59,836 nucleotides of DNA from an uncultured Lachnospiraceae bacterium. Its GTDB lineage: Bacteria > Bacillota > Clostridia > Lachnospirales > Lachnospiraceae. The stretch's first letter is position 1. Each line of letters opens with the position of its first letter. The notes below the pieces were generated by a model. It did no database searches and was not told where the DNA came from. It was given only the letters and a program-made list of their open reading frames with translations. The DNA is taken from positions 1 to 59,836 of the forward strand of contig CAJTUZ010000022.1 of NCBI GenBank assembly GCA_910579735.1, in the 5' to 3' direction. Below, piece by piece: positions 33,953-42,934 of this stretch. Position numbers and translations under genes: made by a program.

Positions 33953-35659
33953 CTATTCCCAAGTTCCGCTCTGCAGAAAGCGCTCTGCCAACGACTCCGC
34001 ATCCTTAACAAGATCTGTGTCATATCCGAGCATTTTTAAAAGCGCGATCGCATTCCTCGACATCGCAGGACCTGATTTTATACGGTACGGGAAGAAAATA
34101 TCATCTTCCGCAATTTCCTCTTCAAAATGGTAGTTGTCATAATGCGCTTTCAGCAGCCGCGTCAGCTCGCCATCATGTGTAGCCGCAAAGCAAATGACAT
34201 GATCCCCCGACAAGGCCTTTAAAATCTGGGTTGAAGCGGCAATACGTTCCACCGTATTCGTCCCCCGCAGTACTTCGTCCACAAAACATAACACATGTTT
34301 CCCCTCTTTGGCAGCCTCTTTTACGTTCTCCAGGATCCTCCTGATCGATTTCACTTCAACCATATAATAGCTGTCGCCGCTTTCGATATCATCCTGCAAA
34401 GACATGGATGAACAGATGCGGAACATCACGCCCCTGTAAGAATCCGCCATACAGGTATGCAGTGTCTGCGCCAGAATTGCGTTGATCGCCACGGCCCGCA
34501 GGAACGTCGACTTCCCGGAAGCATTCGATCCGGTCAGCAAAACGCCTTTTTTTACTTCAATATCATTTTTTACCGGATCTTTTAATAACGGATGATACAT
34601 ATTCCGGAGACAAAGGCAGGCGTTTCCTCTATTTTCCTCCACAAATTCCGGAATACAGTACGCTCCCTGCAGATTGGCGCGGTACTCTCCCGTAACGACT
34701 GCCGTTTCTATCTCTCCGATCAATGTAAACATCCGGTCTATCTCTGCAGGATGCGATCTTACGACACGCAGCATCTGGTTGAATTTTATCAGATCCAGAT
34801 AAAAGATCATCCGCACATAGTCAAAAAACATTCCTAATATATCCCCGGAAGAAGGGCCTGCCCCGGATCCGGAAAATACTATGAAAGAATTTCTTTTAAA
34901 CTGCTCCATCGATTTTACGTTTGCAAGCAGTTCATCTCTTTCTTCGGCAATTTCATTCACGGGCTGTTTCCCGATCTTTTCCGCCGATTCGATCAGTTTG
35001 GCAATGTAACGGAAGCTGGTAATATAAGGCTCTATTTCCTTCTGTTCCTTGTAATAACGGATCATGTTGAAGCATAGGACGCCCAAAAGCACGCAAAGTC
35101 CCACCGGTACGGATTCAAACATAAGGCCGATACTGACAAAGACCATACCCACAGACAGATAATATTTCAGATTGTTGCGCTCTCCTAACAGTTCCAGATA
35201 ATCCAAATATTCGTACAAAGAATACTTACGCATTCTGCCGAGTTTATGAAACTGCACCTGCAGCGCAACCCGCTCCTTTTCATTCGTCTGAAAATGTTCG
35301 ACATGCCTCTCAAAACGCTGTATCTCCTCTTTTGTCTGCATCGGTGTACGCAGCCTGTAATACAGGTATTCGTCTCCTGCCGAACTATGCGCATAGTTCA
35401 TTCTCTTATATACCTCATCCAGATCCAGATCATGCCATGTGATCTCATCGATCTGCCAGGGTTCCTGATGTTTCCTGTAATACATGGAAATGTGCTCTTC
35501 TATCTCGCCCGCCTTGTATTCACGCAGAACATCTTCGCCATAATGTTCATACAGCCTCTGCACGAACCGTTTCCCGGCCTGGATACTATCCAGATATCCC
35601 TTTACCATAATGAGGACGACAAAAAGAAACAGCGTCCCGGCCAAAACTAAATATTCCAT
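33953..35659 (-). CDS. Membrane-anchored MutS-like ATPase
   Basis: The 568-residue protein has an N-terminal membrane helix (about 3-20) and two more helices in the middle (about 167-200), unlike DNA-repair MutS. The C-terminal third is a MutS domain V ATPase with Walker A TGSNASGKST (376-385), LQDDIESGDSYYMVEVKSI for the signature region, Walker B CFVDEVLRGTN and FAATHDGELT. Mismatch-recognition domain I with Phe-x-Glu is absent. Such membrane MutS-like proteins occur in many Firmicutes with unknown function. Its start lies directly after the amidohydrolase stop, so the two genes are coupled. Confidence 0.85.
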   Translation of the reverse strand: MEYLVLAGTLFLFVVLIMVKGYLDSIQAGKRFVQRLYEHYGEDVLREYKAGEIEEHISMYYRKHQEPWQIDEITWHDLDLDEVYKRMNYAHSSAGDEYLYYRLRTPMQTKEEIQRFERHVEHFQTNEKERVALQVQFHKLGRMRKYSLYEYLDYLELLGERNNLKYYLSVGMVFVSIGLMFESVPVGLCVLLGVLCFNMIRYYKEQKEIEPYITSFRYIAKLIESAEKIGKQPVNEIAEERDELLANVKSMEQFKRNSFIVFSGSGAGPSSGDILGMFFDYVRMIFYLDLIKFNQMLRVVRSHPAEIDRMFTLIGEIETAVVTGEYRANLQGAYCIPEFVEENRGNACLCLRNMYHPLLKDPVKNDIEVKKGVLLTGSNASGKSTFLRAVAINAILAQTLHTCMADSYRGVMFRICSSMSLQDDIESGDSYYMVEVKSIRRILENVKEAAKEGKHVLCFVDEVLRGTNTVERIAASTQILKALSGDHVICFAATHDGELTRLLKAHYDNYHFEEEIAEDDIFFPYRIKSGPAMSRNAIALLKMLGYDTDLVKDAESLAERFLQSGTWE

Positions 35660-35660
35660 G

Positions 35661-36965
35661 TTATTTATTACCTTCTATCTCTTTTTTGATTTCATTTGCC
35701 TTTGCATAGATATCTTCCGCGTGGATAAAATCCGCAAACTTTCCGTTTTCATATAAAATACGGCCGTTTATCATTGTCATCTTTATATTCTGCTTGCTGC
35801 CGCTGTACACGACATTTTTCGGAATGTTATTAAATGGCTGCATATTCGGCTGCTGCAGATCGATCATAATAATATCCGCAAGTTTTCCTTCCGCCAAAAT
35901 GTCCGTATCCGTCAGTCCCATCGCCCGCGAACCATTTACCGTAGCCATCTTCAGAACTTCCCATGCATCCACCGCAGATGCGTCGTTTTCCCGCAGTTTC
36001 GCAAGCGCCGTCACCAGAAACATCTCCCGGAACATGTCCAGACAATTATTGCTTGCGGGCCCGTCCGTTCCGATCGCTACGGGGATCCCTTTTTGTAAAT
36101 ATTCTCTGATCGGCGCTGTGCCGCTTGCCAGTTTGGCGTTAGAAGCCGGATTGGTAACGACATAAAGTCCTCTTTTCCGAAATACTTCCATATCTTCTTC
36201 CGTCATATGGACACAATGATATCCGCCGCCGCCATAATCGAACATACCGAGCGAATCAAGAAATACGGGCGGCGTCATTCCGTACCGCTCTCTGCATGCT
36301 TCCACTTCCGAAGCAGTCTCCGAAATATGGGCATAAACAGGCGCACGATATTGATGCGAAAGCTGCACGATCCGTTCTAACAGCTCTTTAGAACATGTAT
36401 ATTCCGCATGAAAGCCGATCATATAACTAAGAAGAGGATGTCTGTCATTCAGCGCCTGATACATCTGCTCCACCAGTTCCGGAGACTGGCTGAAATTATT
36501 GACTGCACCGACCTGCACACAACGCATTCCCATGTCCACGCAGGCATCCGCGATCGACTCCGGCGTCAGATACATATCGAAAATGGCGGTAATACCGCCC
36601 GTTAAATATTCCAAAACGGCAAGCTGTGTCAAATGATAGATCATCTGCGCACTCATCTTCGCCTCTACCGGAAATATCTGCTCATTCAGCCATTCCTGCA
36701 AAGGCAGATCATCCGCATATGAGCGAAGCAGCGTCATTCCCGAATGTGTATGCGCATCCTTAAATCCCGGCATCAGCAGATTCCCCAGACAATCGATCTC
36801 CCTGTCCCATACGATACTCTGCAGATGCAGTCTGTCAAATACCGCATCCGCATCTGCGCCGTCTCCGACATATAGAATACGCTCATCCTGCACCCATACC
36901 TCGCCTTCCATAATCTCCTTTGTCTGCATTGTCAATATTCTGGCATTATATAATCTGATATTCAT
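35661..36965 (-). CDS. Amidohydrolase, 5-methylthioadenosine/S-adenosylhomocysteine deaminase type
   Basis: Start at 36965 (MNIRLYNARILTMQ) gives 434 residues, the usual length. Metal ligands are in GFKDAHTHSGM (HxH), FHAEYT (His), YAHISET and GTDGPASNN (Asp). The order and the small C-terminal beta domain (GKLADIIMIDL) match the MtaD/TrzA branch, which deaminates S-adenosylhomocysteine, methylthioadenosine or related nucleosides. Neighbouring cytidine deaminase and purine nucleoside phosphorylase genes support a nucleoside-salvage role. Exact substrate is not decidable from motifs. Confidence 0.88.
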   Translation of the reverse strand: MNIRLYNARILTMQTKEIMEGEVWVQDERILYVGDGADADAVFDRLHLQSIVWDREIDCLGNLLMPGFKDAHTHSGMTLLRSYADDLPLQEWLNEQIFPVEAKMSAQMIYHLTQLAVLEYLTGGITAIFDMYLTPESIADACVDMGMRCVQVGAVNNFSQSPELVEQMYQALNDRHPLLSYMIGFHAEYTCSKELLERIVQLSHQYRAPVYAHISETASEVEACRERYGMTPPVFLDSLGMFDYGGGGYHCVHMTEEDMEVFRKRGLYVVTNPASNAKLASGTAPIREYLQKGIPVAIGTDGPASNNCLDMFREMFLVTALAKLRENDASAVDAWEVLKMATVNGSRAMGLTDTDILAEGKLADIIMIDLQQPNMQPFNNIPKNVVYSGSKQNIKMTMINGRILYENGKFADFIHAEDIYAKANEIKKEIEGNK

Positions 36966-36987
36966 TTTAAAAACCCATGCCTTTCTC

Positions 36988-37434
36988 TCAGTCTGCGATA
37001 TTGGCCGGTCCGAAACCATATGGCAGATATGCCTCTAACGGCCTTATTTCATATTCATTTTCCGATTTTGCCGAAATAACTTCAAATTCTTTCGGATCAC
37101 AGAATTCCATCATAACCTGTCTGCATACACCGCATGGATATGCATACTGTGTGATCGTTTTTCCGTTTGGCCCGCCTGCAACGGCAATTGCGATAAAGTG
37201 TTTCCGTCCTTCACTGACAGCCTTAAAAAACGCGGTTCTTTCTGCGCAGTTCGTCGGAGAATAGGCTGCATTTTCAATATTGCAGCCCGTATAGATTTCC
37301 CCTTCCTGCGTAAGGAGTGCAGCTCCCACACAATATCCTGAATATGGTGCGTAAGAAAACTCTCTTGCGTGCAGCGCCTCTTTAATAAGCCGCCTTATCA
37401 TCCGTTCTTTTTCTGTCATTTCGTTTGCCAACAT
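36988..37434 (-). CDS. cdd: Cytidine deaminase
   Basis: The 148-residue protein has the homotetrameric cytidine deaminase motifs: YAPYSGYCVGAAL, NIENAAYSPTNCAERTAFF (zinc Cys and catalytic Glu) and YPCGVCRQVMMEF (two zinc Cys). It converts cytidine and deoxycytidine to uridine forms. Its start has AGGAG. It sits in a salvage cluster between purine nucleoside phosphorylase and the SAH-deaminase-like gene, all on the same strand. Confidence 0.95.
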   Translation of the reverse strand: MLANEMTEKERMIRRLIKEALHAREFSYAPYSGYCVGAALLTQEGEIYTGCNIENAAYSPTNCAERTAFFKAVSEGRKHFIAIAVAGGPNGKTITQYAYPCGVCRQVMMEFCDPKEFEVISAKSENEYEIRPLEAYLPYGFGPANIAD

Positions 37435-37456
37435 GAAAGCCGCTCCTTTTTTTCTA

Positions 37457-38293
37457 TTAATTACATAACGCTCCGAATTTTATAATGGATTCCCTCAGAA
37501 GTTTTTCAAATTTAGGCGCCACGGCATTGGCCGCTTCCTGTACTTCTTCGTGTGTCAAAGGCGCACTGTTCATCCCCGCCGCTAAATTGCTCACGCACGA
37601 AACGCCGCAGATCTTCATCCCCATATGGTTTGCCGCGATCGCTTCTACGACAGTACTCATTCCGACAGCGCTCGCGCCGAGTGTCTGTAACATCCGGATC
37701 TCTGCAGGCGATTCGAAAGACGGACCCGTAAGCTGCGCATACACCCCTTCAAAAAGTTCGATATTGTTTTCTTTGGCCACACTCATAATGATCTGTTGCA
37801 AATCTTCGTCATATACGTGTGTCATATCCGGAAATCTTGTGCCGAGCTCATCAATATTAGGCCCGATCAGCGGATTGGGCGCAAAACAGGAAATATGATC
37901 TTTGATCAGCATCAGCGCGCCCGCATGGAAATCGGGGCGAATGCCGCCGGAAGCGTTGGTCAGAAACAATATCTTTGCTCCCATCATTTTCATCAAGCGG
38001 GCGGGCAGCACAACATCCGTGATCGGATACCCTTCATAATAATGTACCCTTCCCTGCATCAGAACAACCGCAACATCACCAATATAACCGAAAATAAACT
38101 TTCCGGCATGTCCCGGTACAGTTGATACCGGAAAACCCTCTATTTCCGCATATGGCAGTTCCGCTTTCACATCAACGACCTTGGCAAAATTACCAAGTCC
38201 CGATCCCAGTACCACCGCAACATCCGGTTTAAAATCGATCTTTTCCTGATAGCATTCATAACATTTCAATAATTTTTCATATACTTTACTCAT
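37457..38293 (-). CDS. punA: Purine nucleoside phosphorylase
   Basis: The start at 38293 (MSKVYEKLL) has an AAGGAAGGG site; the frame extends upstream without one. The 278-residue enzyme has the trimeric PNP motifs VVLGSGLGNFA (phosphate loop), GRVHYYEGY, LTNASGG, GPSFESPAEIRML and GMSTVVEAIAANHMGMKICG with the purine-pocket residues. It splits inosine and guanosine with phosphate. It is likely to be co-transcribed with cdd, which lies 22 bp downstream. Confidence 0.94.
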   Translation of the reverse strand: MSKVYEKLLKCYECYQEKIDFKPDVAVVLGSGLGNFAKVVDVKAELPYAEIEGFPVSTVPGHAGKFIFGYIGDVAVVLMQGRVHYYEGYPITDVVLPARLMKMMGAKILFLTNASGGIRPDFHAGALMLIKDHISCFAPNPLIGPNIDELGTRFPDMTHVYDEDLQQIIMSVAKENNIELFEGVYAQLTGPSFESPAEIRMLQTLGASAVGMSTVVEAIAANHMGMKICGVSCVSNLAAGMNSAPLTHEEVQEAANAVAPKFEKLLRESIIKFGALCN

Positions 38294-38403
38294 ATCGACA
38301 CCCTTCCTTTTCTCATAATGATGACCGTACGACCACGGTCTGTCAGATGATGAGAATTCACCATCAATATCAATAGTATACCATTTTAGGAAAGGTATGG
38401 AAA

Positions 38404-38442
38404 TAAAAAAAGAGAGATCTTCAATGATATCCCTCTTTTTTT
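38404..38442 (-). terminator. Terminator after spoIVA
   Basis: AAAAAGAGAGATC and GATATCCCTCTTTTT form an imperfect stem with A- and T-runs at both ends. It is placed 45 bp after the spoIVA stop and 110 bp before the punA start. Confidence 0.65.
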
Positions 38443-38486
38443 CGTAAATTATATCAATGCCTTTTAAATTACATGTGTTATATATT

Positions 38487-39974
38487 TTAAATAATGATGC
38501 AGACCATTCCGCCATTGCTGTCGTTGACAATTTTCTGCATGGTTTCCTGCAGTTTTACCTGGCTCTCCTCATTGATCATGGCAATTTTGGTGGATATTCC
38601 GTCATTTACAAGCTGTTCTATCGTTTTCCCGAAAATATTAGTCTCCCAGATCCCTTCATCGCTCGTGCCTGTTTCCGATATATACTGGATCAGGTCTTTG
38701 GCCTGTGTTTCCGTTCCGACGATCGGTGAAATCTCCGTCTCAATACTTGCCTTGATCATATGTATGCTCGGACTTTCGGCTTTGATCTTCACACCGAATT
38801 TATTCCCCTGCTTGATCACTTCCGGTTTCTCCAGAACAATTTCTTCTTTATCGGGCATCACAACGCCATATCCTTTATAGCGTACGGACTCCATTGCATG
38901 CAGTACTTTCGTGTATTCCCGTTTCATCCTTGCCATTTCTTTTAAGGTAGATAGCATCTGATATTCACTCGTGATGGGCTCTCCAACCAGATCGCTTATC
39001 ATCTCATAATAATAGGTATCATCCAGATCCAATACGATCTTAACACTGCCTTCCGACATATTGATGCCATCGAGCTTGCATTTTCTGATATACTCACTCT
39101 CCAGATCAAAATTGGCTTTCGTAATGTCTCTGACATTGGTCAGCTCACTCATCAGAACCTTGATACGGCTTATAATATCCTGCTTCATTTTGTGGTCAAA
39201 GGAAAGCATTTCCACCCATTTGGGCATATAAAATTCAATCATCGTAAGCGGAAACTCATATAATATATTTTCCATAATACGATTGATATCTTCCTGTTTT
39301 AACTGTTCACAGTTAACCGGCATTACAGTAACCTGGTACTTATCATGTATCTCATCCGCTATCTGTCTCGTTTCTTCCGCATAAGGCTTCGCAGAATTGA
39401 GCAGTACCAGGAACGGTTTATGAATTTCCTGCAGTTCCTTTATCGTCCGTTCTTCTGCTTCTAAGAAACTGTTGCGGGAAAGTTCTCCGAAACTGCCATC
39501 ACAGGTGATCACGATCCCTATGGTAGAATGATCTTTTATAACCTTACGCGTGCCGATTTCAGCCGCCTTCGTAAAAGGAATCTCTTCTGCAGACCATGGC
39601 GTTTTCACCAGTCTTTCTTCATTTTCCTCCATATGCCCGGAAGCGCCGTCTACCATATAGCCGACACAATCGATCAGACGGACTTTAACGTCGATATCCG
39701 TACCAAGCTGGATCCTTGCAGCTTCCTTCGGTATGAATTTCGGCTCCGTTGTTGTGATCGTCCTGCCTCCGGCACTCTGCGGCAGCTCATCCCTTGCCCG
39801 TTCTTTCTCATGCTCGTTTTCCATAAACGGCAGCACGAGCAGATCCATAAAACGCTTGATAAAAGTGGATTTGCCGGTTCTGACAGGGCCGACAACGCCT
39901 ATGTAGATCTCTCCGCCCGTTCTGTCCTGTATGTCTTTGTATACTGCATATTCATTTCTGTTATTAATGTCCAT
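38487..39974 (-). CDS. spoIVA: Stage IV sporulation protein A, coat-basement ATPase
   Basis: The start at 39974 (MDINNRNEYAVYKDI) has GGAAGGGG upstream and gives 495 residues, close to the 492 of Bacillus. Walker A is GPVRTGKST (29-37). The characteristic RTITTTEPKFIP and VRLIDCVGYMVDGASG segments (switch regions) and the C-terminal half that ends GGMVCIII are all present. SpoIVA polymerises with ATP hydrolysis around the forespore to form the base of the spore coat. Its presence says the lineage is or recently was endospore-forming. In mother-cell regulation it would use sigma-E; that promoter was not identified with confidence. Confidence 0.95.
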   Translation of the reverse strand: MDINNRNEYAVYKDIQDRTGGEIYIGVVGPVRTGKSTFIKRFMDLLVLPFMENEHEKERARDELPQSAGGRTITTTEPKFIPKEAARIQLGTDIDVKVRLIDCVGYMVDGASGHMEENEERLVKTPWSAEEIPFTKAAEIGTRKVIKDHSTIGIVITCDGSFGELSRNSFLEAEERTIKELQEIHKPFLVLLNSAKPYAEETRQIADEIHDKYQVTVMPVNCEQLKQEDINRIMENILYEFPLTMIEFYMPKWVEMLSFDHKMKQDIISRIKVLMSELTNVRDITKANFDLESEYIRKCKLDGINMSEGSVKIVLDLDDTYYYEMISDLVGEPITSEYQMLSTLKEMARMKREYTKVLHAMESVRYKGYGVVMPDKEEIVLEKPEVIKQGNKFGVKIKAESPSIHMIKASIETEISPIVGTETQAKDLIQYISETGTSDEGIWETNIFGKTIEQLVNDGISTKIAMINEESQVKLQETMQKIVNDSNGGMVCIII

Positions 39975-40035
39975 AAAAAAACCCCTTCCATACTTAGTAA
40001 AATGTATGTGAAGGAGTTTCGTTTTATGACTCATT

Positions 40036-40485
40036 TCAAACTTCTATTTCTCTTATTATACCCATATTTTTCCTGGTGATGTTTTCATACCATTCATCCC
40101 AGATATCGTCTTCGTTTAAAAGCGCATTGATAATATAGGATCTTGTAGGAGTCTCACTCACCTCCAACATCATTAAGATCCAGCCTTCCTGAATCAGATT
40201 ATCCTGGATCAGCCGGAAAAAATATTTCGCTGCATTTTCCACGGTCGGTACGATCTTATTAAACGGTGCACAGTCATTTAAAAGTTTATCCTGATACTGA
40301 TCCATAACGGCTTCCATCCGCCGCTCTATATTGGTAAACGGCGTCATATCTTCCTGCGCGGATACAACGCTGATAATGATCTCCCATGTATGCGGATGCA
40401 CCTCTCCCGGTTTATCTCCGATAATAATGAAATGATTCATGTTCAGATAAAATTTTAACTTATACTGTCTGTATGTTTTTTCCAT
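40036..40485 (-). CDS. PTPS/QueD-fold protein of the XrtG system (last gene)
   Basis: The start at 40485 is the ATG six bases after TAGGAG. The 149-residue protein has the 6-pyruvoyl/6-carboxytetrahydropterin synthase fold. Its zinc histidines are in MNHFIII and VHPHTWEI, and the conserved PTVENAAKYFF helix and the Glu in LEVSETPTRSY are present. Where the enzymes have Cys in CxxxHxH, this protein has Pro (PGEVHPH), so ordinary pterin-synthase chemistry is unlikely. It ends the operon directly after the glycosyltransferase. A role in binding a pterin-like ligand or in scaffolding is inference. Confidence 0.8.
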   Translation of the reverse strand: MEKTYRQYKLKFYLNMNHFIIIGDKPGEVHPHTWEIIISVVSAQEDMTPFTNIERRMEAVMDQYQDKLLNDCAPFNKIVPTVENAAKYFFRLIQDNLIQEGWILMMLEVSETPTRSYIINALLNEDDIWDEWYENITRKNMGIIREIEV

Positions 40486-40499
40486 GCGCATCTCCTATC

Positions 40500-41879
40500 C
40501 TAACTTTGCCGCGGTGCCGGTTTCTCCAATATTTTAAGCAGCAGCGCCCTGGCATTAAGTATAAAAAAGAAATCTTTCCGCAGCGTTTCATTCACCATTT
40601 TACACTCTTCTGTAAAAGTCAGCGTTTTCCAACTGCTCTTTCGCTTGATCGAATTGATGATACCCGCAAATCTGACGAAAAATGCAAATAGGTTAAAAAT
40701 CGGCAGAACGAACAGATACAGCAGTTTCCTTGCATAATATCTGCGCAGATCAGGATATCCTTTTAAGAATGAAATAATATTCAGATAATACAAAAAGGAA
40801 CTGAATACATAAAGGAAATAAATGATCAGGCAGGCTATCGCTACGTTACGGAAATTATAATTCATACAGCCCAGCGCGATCAGAACAAAATACCATATCA
40901 TTCTCGGAAAAGCAAACGTATGATCCGTCATTAACAGCCGGATTACAAAATCGTTGAAGTATCCCGTTATCGGCCTGTGCAGCTTGTTCTTCAAAAACAT
41001 ATGGGAAACTTCCAACTCTCCGATCTGCCATCTCTGCCGCTGCGTATAGAATTTATTAACGTTCTCTATCGGATCAACCATAAATATCGCATCATTGCAC
41101 AAATGCACTTTTCGCTTCAGAATCGCTCTGATCTGGAATGTCAGATGCGTATCTTCACAGATCGTATTCGTATTATACAGGAATGTTTTCATCAGTACCG
41201 ATTTGCGGAAAGAAGAAAACGCGCCGGACAACGTATAAATACTGTTAAACTGCGACTCAAAATTACGTCCTGCCAGGAATGCCTGGGCATATTCCATAAA
41301 TTCCAGTTTTCTGAACTGTTTTAAGAAAAATCCTTTCGTCTTGTCGATCAGCGCCGGCTCGATCAGGATAACGCCGGTCATACAGTCCACATCAGGGAAT
41401 GTCTCAAACTGTCTGACAATATTCATCAAAGCATGTTTGTCCAGAATTCCATCACTGTCAATATTGATGATATATTTACCGTTGCTGTTAAAGATCGCCT
41501 TATTAAGCGCCTTGGATTTCCCCTGTTTGGAATTCATCCACCACATAGCCATTGTCGGGAACTCCATCTGCGCTTTCTGGAAAATGGCGAAGCTGTCATC
41601 CTTTGAACCGTTATCTACAAGCATAATCTCAATCAGATGATTCGGATAAGTGGAATCATCGATCGATTTAATACAGCGGTACAAAGTTTGTCCGGAATTA
41701 TACACCGGTATCATCAGCGTAATATTGGGCAGATACTCCAGCTTGATGTCATCTGCTATCCTGATACGTTTAAACAGCAGAATAAAAAAGTTGCCCACTG
41801 CCGGCACAATCTCGATCAAAAGCGGGATAATGATCCATGCTGCCCAGAAAAATATCTCATTTGCCATCCTCGTTATCAT
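40500..41879 (-). CDS. XrtG-associated family 2 glycosyltransferase
   Basis: The start at 41879 is the ATG eight bases after GGGGAG; it overlaps the exosortase gene. The 459-residue protein has one N-terminal membrane helix, a GT-A domain (ITLMIPVYNSGQTLYRCI, LVDNGSKDDS, NIDSDG as DxD, CEDTHLTF, and the QxxRW motif in QRQRWQIGE). C-terminal membrane helices follow (about four). This is the processive synthase-like layout of GT2 enzymes such as hyaluronan or poly-GlcNAc synthases. In XrtG loci a GT2 of this kind always accompanies the exosortase, so it probably modifies the sorted protein or makes its surface partner. Confidence 0.9.
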   Translation of the reverse strand: MITRMANEIFFWAAWIIIPLLIEIVPAVGNFFILLFKRIRIADDIKLEYLPNITLMIPVYNSGQTLYRCIKSIDDSTYPNHLIEIMLVDNGSKDDSFAIFQKAQMEFPTMAMWWMNSKQGKSKALNKAIFNSNGKYIINIDSDGILDKHALMNIVRQFETFPDVDCMTGVILIEPALIDKTKGFFLKQFRKLEFMEYAQAFLAGRNFESQFNSIYTLSGAFSSFRKSVLMKTFLYNTNTICEDTHLTFQIRAILKRKVHLCNDAIFMVDPIENVNKFYTQRQRWQIGELEVSHMFLKNKLHRPITGYFNDFVIRLLMTDHTFAFPRMIWYFVLIALGCMNYNFRNVAIACLIIYFLYVFSSFLYYLNIISFLKGYPDLRRYYARKLLYLFVLPIFNLFAFFVRFAGIINSIKRKSSWKTLTFTEECKMVNETLRKDFFFILNARALLLKILEKPAPRQS

Positions 41880-42465
41880 AACCAAACTCCCCTACTCGTT
41901 GTTTCCGTATCTGTGCTCTTGTAAAAACATAGAAATACAGAATAATGGAAAGTGTATAGAAAATCAGCCTTCCTATAATCGTATGCGCAACATAATAAGA
42001 CTCGTTTCCGAACTTATTGATGATCAGACAGATGGAAAACAGCCTGATAATATTCGATGCAATGATCCATACAATACCCGCCAGCGATATCAGCAGTTTT
42101 TCTTTTACTTTGTATACGGCAAAAAACCAGACCAGTGAAATAAACACAAGGATCTCAATCACACCGCCGCACTCAAAATCAACATACAGCGATATCGGTC
42201 CTTCCGTATTCTCTATAAAAAGGATCGAATGCGACGTATAAGCTTTAAAAAGTCCAAGCGCATTCCCGATCATTCCTGTTATGAAACAGGTTAACGTTGT
42301 CAAAATCTTTGTCAGCAGATTTCTGAGTGCAATAAAGCTGAACAAAAAAGTGCCGATACTTCCTATCAGAAAATAGAAAAATTCCAACTTCTTTCTTTTG
42401 AAAACCGTCAGAACATAAAGCCATGCAATAAATAGTACAATGAAGATAATGATTTTGCTAATCAT
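41857..42465 (-). CDS. xrtG: Exosortase G, transpeptidase-like membrane enzyme
   Basis: The 202-residue protein has about six membrane helices and the catalytic triad of the exosortase/archaeosortase family: Cys99 in DFECGGVIEI, Arg141 in ASNIIRLFSI and His161 in YVAHTIIGRL. These lie at the ends of helices as in the family. It should cleave a C-terminal motif-helix-basic-tail sorting signal and transfer the protein to an acceptor. The small size and Gram-positive context fit XrtG. The substrate is almost certainly the surface protein two genes upstream. Starts and stops overlap on both sides. Confidence 0.9.
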   Translation of the reverse strand: MISKIIIFIVLFIAWLYVLTVFKRKKLEFFYFLIGSIGTFLFSFIALRNLLTKILTTLTCFITGMIGNALGLFKAYTSHSILFIENTEGPISLYVDFECGGVIEILVFISLVWFFAVYKVKEKLLISLAGIVWIIASNIIRLFSICLIINKFGNESYYVAHTIIGRLIFYTLSIILYFYVFTRAQIRKQRVGEFGYDNEDGK

Positions 42466-42934
42466 TTTTTCCCCTCTCCTGCCGCTTCTGTTCGTATCGC
42501 CTCCTTACCCGTCCGCAATACGCATCCACCAATTCTTCCGTCGATAAATTGAATACATTTCCGATCATGGGGCGTTCTCCGATACCATATGTGGATGTCG
42601 GAGAATCTCCTACTTCCAGAAGCAGAAGCTGCATTCCGTTTTTATCAAAAATCGATTTTAAATCCTCGTAGAAAACATTTCCCATATTCTCTAATGTCGG
42701 CACGACCTGTATAAAAGGAGCCATTTCGTTTATCCGGATTCCCTTATATCGTTCAAAGTATTCCGACAGCATCTTCTCTGTATTTAAAAAAACAGGATGG
42801 TCATCCTGTTTTTCTATTACATAGATGCCCACACAAAATGTGTGGGCATGCATTCTCCTAGGATCACTTACAATCAGATTATGCATTGCATTAAAAGTTA
42901 CATGATACAAATACGCTTCATGCCGTTCACTCAT
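42458..42934 (-). CDS. PTPS/QueD-fold protein of the XrtG system (first copy)
   Basis: This 158-residue protein has the same fold as the one at 40036-40485 but is clearly diverged from it. The zinc histidines are in AMHNLIV and MHAHTF. The helix is PTLENMGNVFY, and the strand that carries the catalytic Glu in QueD reads LEVGDSPTSTY here, so both Glu and Cys are replaced (Pro at the Cys position, PRRMHAH). It starts inside the stop of the surface protein (ATGA) and ends inside the exosortase start. Catalytic pterin synthesis is not expected. A conserved regulatory or ligand-binding role in the sorting system is inferred. Confidence 0.8.
   Translation of the reverse strand: MSERHEAYLYHVTFNAMHNLIVSDPRRMHAHTFCVGIYVIEKQDDHPVFLNTEKMLSEYFERYKGIRINEMAPFIQVVPTLENMGNVFYEDLKSIFDKNGMQLLLLEVGDSPTSTYGIGERPMIGNVFNLSTEELVDAYCGRVRRRYEQKRQERGKND

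Noticed and set aside
37457..38530. Longer N-terminus for purine nucleoside phosphorylase
   Set aside because: The extra 79 codons have no ribosome site. The start at 38293 has one and gives the normal length.
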